A stretch of DNA of 64,000 bases. It comes from Clostridia bacterium. GTDB lineage: Bacteria > Bacillota > Clostridia > Christensenellales > Pumilibacteraceae. The notes below the pieces were generated by a model. The model ran no database searches, had not been told where the DNA came from, and saw only the letters and a program-made list of their open reading frames with translations. The stretch spans positions 146,959 through 210,958 of the forward strand of contig JAAWDP010000003.1 in NCBI GenBank assembly GCA_022793815.1, read 5' to 3'. Shown here piece after piece: positions 61,185 to 64,000 of this stretch. Made by a program: the position numbers and the translations under genes. Each line of letters opens with the position of its first letter. Position 1 is the stretch's first letter.

Positions 61185-61715
61185 TTACTCGCCGCGTATC
61201 AGTTTGAGCACTTCGTCGGCGGCGCGTTCTATCATATCGGCAAAATCGCGTCTATCGCTTTTTGGCACTTCGCTTAAAACGTAGTCGCCGAGCGGAACGT
61301 GCTCGGGCGGCCGCCCTATCCCCAAACGCACGCGAGGAAAATCCTCGCTTTTCATGACGTCCACGATGTTGCGCATTCCGTTGTGCGTTCCGCCGCTGCC
61401 GTTCATTCTCACGCGCACGCTCAGACGCGGAATATCTATGTCGTCGAATACCGCAATCACGTCGCGCATGTCTGCCTTATGCTTGTTTACGACCTGTTTG
61501 ACGCACAGTCCCGACAGATTCATGTATGTGAGCGGCTTGACTATCAGCAGTTTCTCGCCGCATAGATTGCCTTCGGCGATAAGCCCGTCGCATTCGCGTT
61601 TTTTAAATTTGAGCGAAAGCCTGTCGGCAAGACACTCCGCCGTCAAAAACCCCATGTTATGGTAGGTATAGGCGTACTTGTCACCGAAATTGCCGAGCCC
61701 GAATACTATCTTCAA
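61185..61715 (-). CDS. pth: Peptidyl-tRNA hydrolase
   Basis: 176 residues. GLGNFGDKYAYTYHNMGF has the catalytic His, NGSGGTHNGMRNI and VRLGIGRP the tRNA-binding face. It frees tRNA from peptidyl-tRNA that drops off ribosomes. Start is a TTG nine bases after the upstream gene; the ribosome site is poor, suggesting coupling. Confidence 0.96.
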   Translation of the reverse strand: MKIVFGLGNFGDKYAYTYHNMGFLTAECLADRLSLKFKKRECDGLIAEGNLCGEKLLIVKPLTYMNLSGLCVKQVVNKHKADMRDVIAVFDDIDIPRLSVRVRMNGSGGTHNGMRNIVDVMKSEDFPRVRLGIGRPPEHVPLGDYVLSEVPKSDRRDFADMIERAADEVLKLIRGE

Positions 61716-61724
61716 TTTTTTATA

Positions 61725-61925
61725 TCAGTGCTTGTCCGCGAAATCGTTAAGCGCGGCAAGCATTTCGTCGAGGTCGATGCCGTGTGCGGCTGCGGCTTGC
61801 TCCACCGTTTCTCCGCGGCTTATGGGGCAGCCGAGGCAGTGCATACCGAACTCGGCAAACACGGGCGCGACGTCGGGACAAACGCCCAATACTTCCGCTA
61901 TCGTCATATCTTTATTTACTGTCAT
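61725..61925 (-). CDS. DUF1858 domain protein
   Basis: 66 residues from the ATG at 61925 (GGAGG nine bases upstream). The pattern TIAEVLGVCPDVAPVFAEFGMHCLGCPIS is the DUF1858 signature, also found at the N-terminus of ScdA/RIC iron-sulfur repair proteins; the two cysteines of HCLGC are conserved and may handle iron or nitric oxide. It leads the pth-mfd-prsA operon. Confidence 0.88.
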   Translation of the reverse strand: MTVNKDMTIAEVLGVCPDVAPVFAEFGMHCLGCPISRGETVEQAAAAHGIDLDEMLAALNDFADKH

Positions 61926-61966
61926 TTTCAAATACCTCCGTACTTATTGTTTTGTGCAACCGCTAT

Positions 61967-61995
61967 ATTATAATACGCGCACAAAACAAAGTCAA
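61967..61995 (-). promoter_or_regulatory. Promoter of the DUF1858-pth-mfd-prsA operon
   Basis: TTGACT (61990-61995), 17 bases, TATAAT (61967-61972) on the minus strand. Confidence 0.7.
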
Positions 61996-62012
61996 GCAAA
62001 GAAACGCCGACG

Positions 62013-62044
62013 AAAAAAGGCAGCCGACATAAGCCGACTGCCTT
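62013..62044 (-). terminator. Terminator after the small gene at 62058
   Basis: AAGGCAGTCGGC pairs with GTCGGCTGCCTT (two G-U pairs) around TTAT on the minus strand, then TTTT. Confidence 0.78.
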
Positions 62045-62057
62045 GCCCGATACGTTT

Positions 62058-62246
62058 TCAGTTGTTGTTCGCGCTGCCTGCGCAAACCACCACGACTATC
62101 CTGTTGCCCCATTCGCCCGGACGCTCGGGGAACTGGCGCACAAGGTTGACCGACGCGCTTCGTATTTTGCGCACGGGCGCGGCTTTGTTTTCGCTTTTAT
62201 CCGCCGTGTCTGCCAACAGACTTACTTTTTCGATGATGTTTTCCAT
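62058..62246 (-). CDS. Small hypothetical protein
   Basis: 62 residues from the ATG at 62246, with AAGGAG nine bases upstream. Residues 1-30 are charged and helical (MENIIEKVSLLADTADKSEN), the rest basic with a hydrophobic VVVVCA near the end. It has its own terminator. Not recognised. Confidence 0.55.
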   Translation of the reverse strand: MENIIEKVSLLADTADKSENKAAPVRKIRSASVNLVRQFPERPGEWGNRIVVVVCAGSANNN

Positions 62247-62406
62247 TTTTTGAATCTCCTTGCTCGGGTTTTGAAAAAACTGCGTTACTACGCGATTTTT
62301 TCCTTGCACGATTATTATATACCGACCGAGCGAAATTTCCTATCTATTTCTGCCCGTTTTTGCCGCTGCCGACTATACTGTCCGATTCCCGACTCTTCCT
62401 GTTGTT

Positions 62407-62451
62407 CTACAGAGAGTAGAATGTCGGTTTTTTGCTCTCTACTCTCGGTAG
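62407..62451. promoter_or_regulatory. Inverted repeat upstream of the XRE membrane regulator
   Basis: CTACAGAGAGTAGA (62407-62420) and TCTACTCTCGGTAG (62438-62451) are inverted arms with one mismatch. They lie just before the promoter and may be an operator for the XRE protein or an RNA hairpin. Confidence 0.5.
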
Positions 62452-62468
62452 AAACAAGGCATTTGTAG

Positions 62469-62497
62469 TTGATTTTATGCGCAATATATGTTATAAT
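62469..62497 (+). promoter_or_regulatory. Promoter of the XRE membrane regulator
   Basis: TTGATT (62469-62474), 17 bases, TATAAT (62492-62497). Confidence 0.6.
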
Positions 62498-62530
62498 AGG
62501 TCAATCCACATCGATGAGAGAGACTCCGGA

Positions 62531-63154
62531 ATGAAAGATTTGAAAGAAACGGTTGCGGAAAAACTTGTGTTTTTGCGCAGAGAAAACAAACTGACGCAAG
62601 CCGAACTTGCCGAAAAGCTCAACTATTCGGACAAGTCCGTTTCCAAATGGGAACGGGGCGAGGCTTTGCCCGACGTAGAAGTGCTGGTTAAAATAAGCCG
62701 GCTTTTCAACGTATCGCTGGACTACCTCGTAAACGAAAATTCCGCAGCGGCTTCGGTTTCCACTCCCGTAAAAAGTCTGCGGCGCAATCATCTGATAATA
62801 GCGTCCATTTCCGTTTTGACAGTTTGGGTCATTGCGACGCTGATTTTCGTCTTCTGCCAGATAGGCGCGGGAGTTTCGCCTTGGACTGTTTTCGTTTGGG
62901 CCGTCCCGGCTTCCTGTATTGTCGCGATTGTATTCAACGGTATATGGGGCAAGCACTGGGCAATATTTCTGCTTTGCAGTCTGCTGGTATGGTCGATAAT
63001 ACTTGCCTGCTATTTGCAGTTTTTGAAGTACAACCTGTGGCAGATGTTTATCGTGGGAGTTCCTCCGCAAGTGATAATAATTCTTTGGTCCCGGCTTAAA
63101 CGCTCCCCCGCTTCAAAGAAACAGAAAGAAAACACAACAGAGACAAACGCTTAA
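62531..63154 (+). CDS. XRE family regulator with C-terminal membrane domain
   Basis: 207 residues from the ATG at 62531. The N-terminal 65 residues are a Cro/CI helix-turn-helix (LVFLRRENKLTQAELAEKL, SDKSVSKWERGEALPD). Four membrane segments follow at about 87-110, 116-135, 138-160 and 165-187. Such fusions are frequent in Clostridia and are thought to sense the envelope and autoregulate. A weak purine-rich ribosome site is present. Confidence 0.85.
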   Translation: MKDLKETVAEKLVFLRRENKLTQAELAEKLNYSDKSVSKWERGEALPDVEVLVKISRLFNVSLDYLVNENSAAASVSTPVKSLRRNHLIIASISVLTVWVIATLIFVFCQIGAGVSPWTVFVWAVPASCIVAIVFNGIWGKHWAIFLLCSLLVWSIILACYLQFLKYNLWQMFIVGVPPQVIIILWSRLKRSPASKKQKENTTETNA

Positions 63155-63169
63155 AACGTGCATACCGAA

Positions 63170-63200
63170 AACAAACCTTCTTCCGAAGGTTTGTTTTTTT
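63170..63200. terminator. Bidirectional terminator between convergent XRE genes
   Basis: AACAAACCTTC pairs with GAAGGTTTGTT around TTCC, with a T-run on the plus strand. Confidence 0.85.
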
Positions 63201-63215
63201 GTCAGTCGGGTACAA

Positions 63216-63422
63216 TCAGGTAAGCAGGTTTTCGGGTGTTTCGTCGAAAATATTGCAAAGCTCGATTAGCGCCTCGATACACGGTTCGCATACGCCCGTT
63301 TCCCATGCGCTGATGGTCCGCTTGTTCACGCCCAGCCTATTCGCCAGATTTTCCTGAGTCCAGCTCTTGCTTTTTCTCAAAGACCGCAAATTTTCGGCAA
63401 AATGGTTTTCGTACTTAATCAT
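63216..63422 (-). CDS. Small XRE family regulator, possibly leaderless
   Basis: 68 residues, essentially one Cro/CI helix-turn-helix (LRSLRKSKSWTQENLANRL, VNKRTISAWETG). There is no ribosome site: the only usable ATG lies six bases after a TATTAT -10 box, so the message would begin at or next to the start codon. Two CCAAA-N3-TTTGG palindromes in the divergent promoter region are likely its own operators. Confidence 0.85.
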   Translation of the reverse strand: MIKYENHFAENLRSLRKSKSWTQENLANRLGVNKRTISAWETGVCEPCIEALIELCNIFDETPENLLT

Positions 63423-63428
63423 AAACGT

Positions 63429-63453
63429 ATAATACCAAATATTTTGGTATTAT
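63429..63453. promoter_or_regulatory. Operator palindrome 1 (CCAAA-N3-TTTGG)
   Basis: Perfect 11-base arms around TAT, with core ACCAAA-TAT-TTTGGT, covering the -10 of the XRE gene. A second CCAAA-GAA-TTTGG lies at 63464-63476. Confidence 0.7.
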
Positions 63454-63455
63454 GC

Positions 63456-63484
63456 TTGACAGTCCAAAGAATTTGGTCTAATAT
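63456..63484 (+). promoter_or_regulatory. Promoter of the small gene at 63519 with operator 2 in the spacer
   Basis: TTGACA (63456-63461), 17 bases, TAATAT (63479-63484). CCAAA-GAA-TTTGG (63464-63476) fills the spacer. Confidence 0.7.
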
Positions 63485-63518
63485 ATAAAAATAAACCCAG
63501 TTTTCAAACGAGGTTTCC

Positions 63519-63698
63519 ATGAAAAACCCGAATCACCAAAATGAAATAACCGAGAAAGCCGACGAAAATCCCGATACCGACGACGGATTTTTGGGCTGCA
63601 CCGCTTTCGGCGTCATAGGCTTTCCCCTGCTGCCCCTGAAAAAGCGCATTTTCAAATCCGATACCGAAAACAACAACCCCGACGCCACGCAGAGCTGA
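63519..63698 (+). CDS. Small hypothetical protein divergent from the XRE gene
   Basis: 59 residues, starting MKNPNHQNEITEKADENPDT. GAGG lies five bases before the ATG. A charged N-terminus precedes a short hydrophobic stretch at about 24-38 (FLGCTAFGVIGFPLLP), followed by KKR and an Asn/Asp-rich tail. The operator in its promoter puts it under the divergent XRE repressor. Pairing of a small regulator with a small hydrophobic peptide could be a toxin-antitoxin or signalling unit, but nothing proves this. Confidence 0.65.
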   Translation: MKNPNHQNEITEKADENPDTDDGFLGCTAFGVIGFPLLPLKKRIFKSDTENNNPDATQS

Positions 63699-63734
63699 AA
63701 CTTATGCGGGTCTTTTTATAAACGGAAAACACAA

Positions 63735-64000
63735 GCATGATATAATAAAATATAACGACTCGGGAAAAAGGTACAGTAAGGGCGAACAAACAGATAAGAA
63801 TTCCGTAAGAGGCTTTGCAAATCAATTACGGAATAAGATAAAAACAAAAAGACAAAAACAAAAGAAAAAGGGAGCGAACAGTTAAGTCAGCCTGTTCGCT
63901 CTCTTTGATGTTACACATTGTAAATAAGAAAGTTGTTCTTAGGATATAAGCGAGAGTAGACTTCTCTCGGACGGTTAAGGTTACTGTTAAACCGTCTTCC
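63735..64000 (+). ncRNA. Unassigned structured region, possible non-coding RNA, cut by window end
   Basis: No coding frame with a ribosome site is seen. After a TATAAT at about 63740 come perfect inverted arms ATTCCGTAA/TTACGGAAT (63800-63834), an A-rich stretch, the stem GAGCGAACAG/CTGTTCGCTC (63872-63901), TTACA/TGTAA (63911-63923), CGAGAG/CTCTCG (63951-63969) and GACGGTT/AACCGTC (63970-63996). Four ordered stems in 260 bases suggest RNA structure; I cannot assign a family. Confidence 0.4.

Noticed and set aside
1..64000. CRISPR arrays, tRNA or rRNA genes, insertion-sequence transposases
   Set aside because: No regularly spaced repeats, cloverleaf-like TTCGANNC segments with matching acceptor stems, rRNA-like sequence or transposase motifs were recognised by eye on either strand.

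Overview
The window reads as chromosome from a low-to-middle GC, Gram-positive-type anaerobe, most likely a gut member of Clostridia/Bacillota. The basis is strong Shine-Dalgarno sites before most genes, many near-consensus TTGACA-17-TATAAT promoters, frequent TTG starts, a class III (oxygen-sensitive) ribonucleotide reductase, the blocks ecfA1-ecfA2-ecfT-truA and pth-mfd-prsA, and several plant-polysaccharide enzymes. I cannot name a genus. I recognised no rRNA, tRNA, CRISPR array or transposase.

Layout: 1-520 holds the first codons of a probable ABC exporter and its MarR regulator. 1379-7473 (minus) is a tight run of two GNAT/FemAB-like proteins, two cobalamin-domain radical SAM enzymes and a ferritin-like protein, of unknown product. 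7604-9702 (plus) has an M18 aminopeptidase and a membrane protein on an AT-richer segment. 9951-20289 (minus) is an L-rhamnose regulon: GH78 rhamnosidase, carbohydrate esterase-like hydrolase, rhaB, rhaA, rhaD, a GPH-type transporter with an unusual tail, and fucO. 20599-29923 holds a membrane-anchored GH3 enzyme with inverted domain order, DeoR and AraC regulators, a GH2 enzyme and a Gfo/Idh oxidoreductase. 30002-36724 has guaA, leuA, a DUF1893 protein, a small Lys/Ala/Pro-rich protein and nrdD. 37177-39860 is an Rrf2 regulator with a two-component system. 39976-48543 (minus) runs from the ECF transporter module through truA, a patatin, a ComEC-like hydrolase and a GH13 enzyme to htpG. 48802-50460 (plus) is a lone ParA and an AraC regulator. 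50499-53169 (minus) is a small regulon of unknown function: a zinc-ribbon/TPR protein, two paralogous proteins and a YidD protein with an extra membrane region, driven by two matching consensus promoters with the same operator. 53327-61925 holds rsmA, a low-molecular-weight phosphatase, a frameshifted lipoprotein esterase, a PrsA-like foldase, mfd, pth and a DUF1858 protein. 62058-64000 contains small proteins, two XRE regulators with visible operators, and an unassigned structured region running off the edge.

The catabolic genes fit together: GH78 releases rhamnose, the transporter imports it, RhaA/RhaB/RhaD yield DHAP and lactaldehyde, and FucO reduces lactaldehyde to 1,2-propanediol. The least explained units are the radical SAM/acyltransferase operon and the TGTACA-N5-TGTACA regulon.
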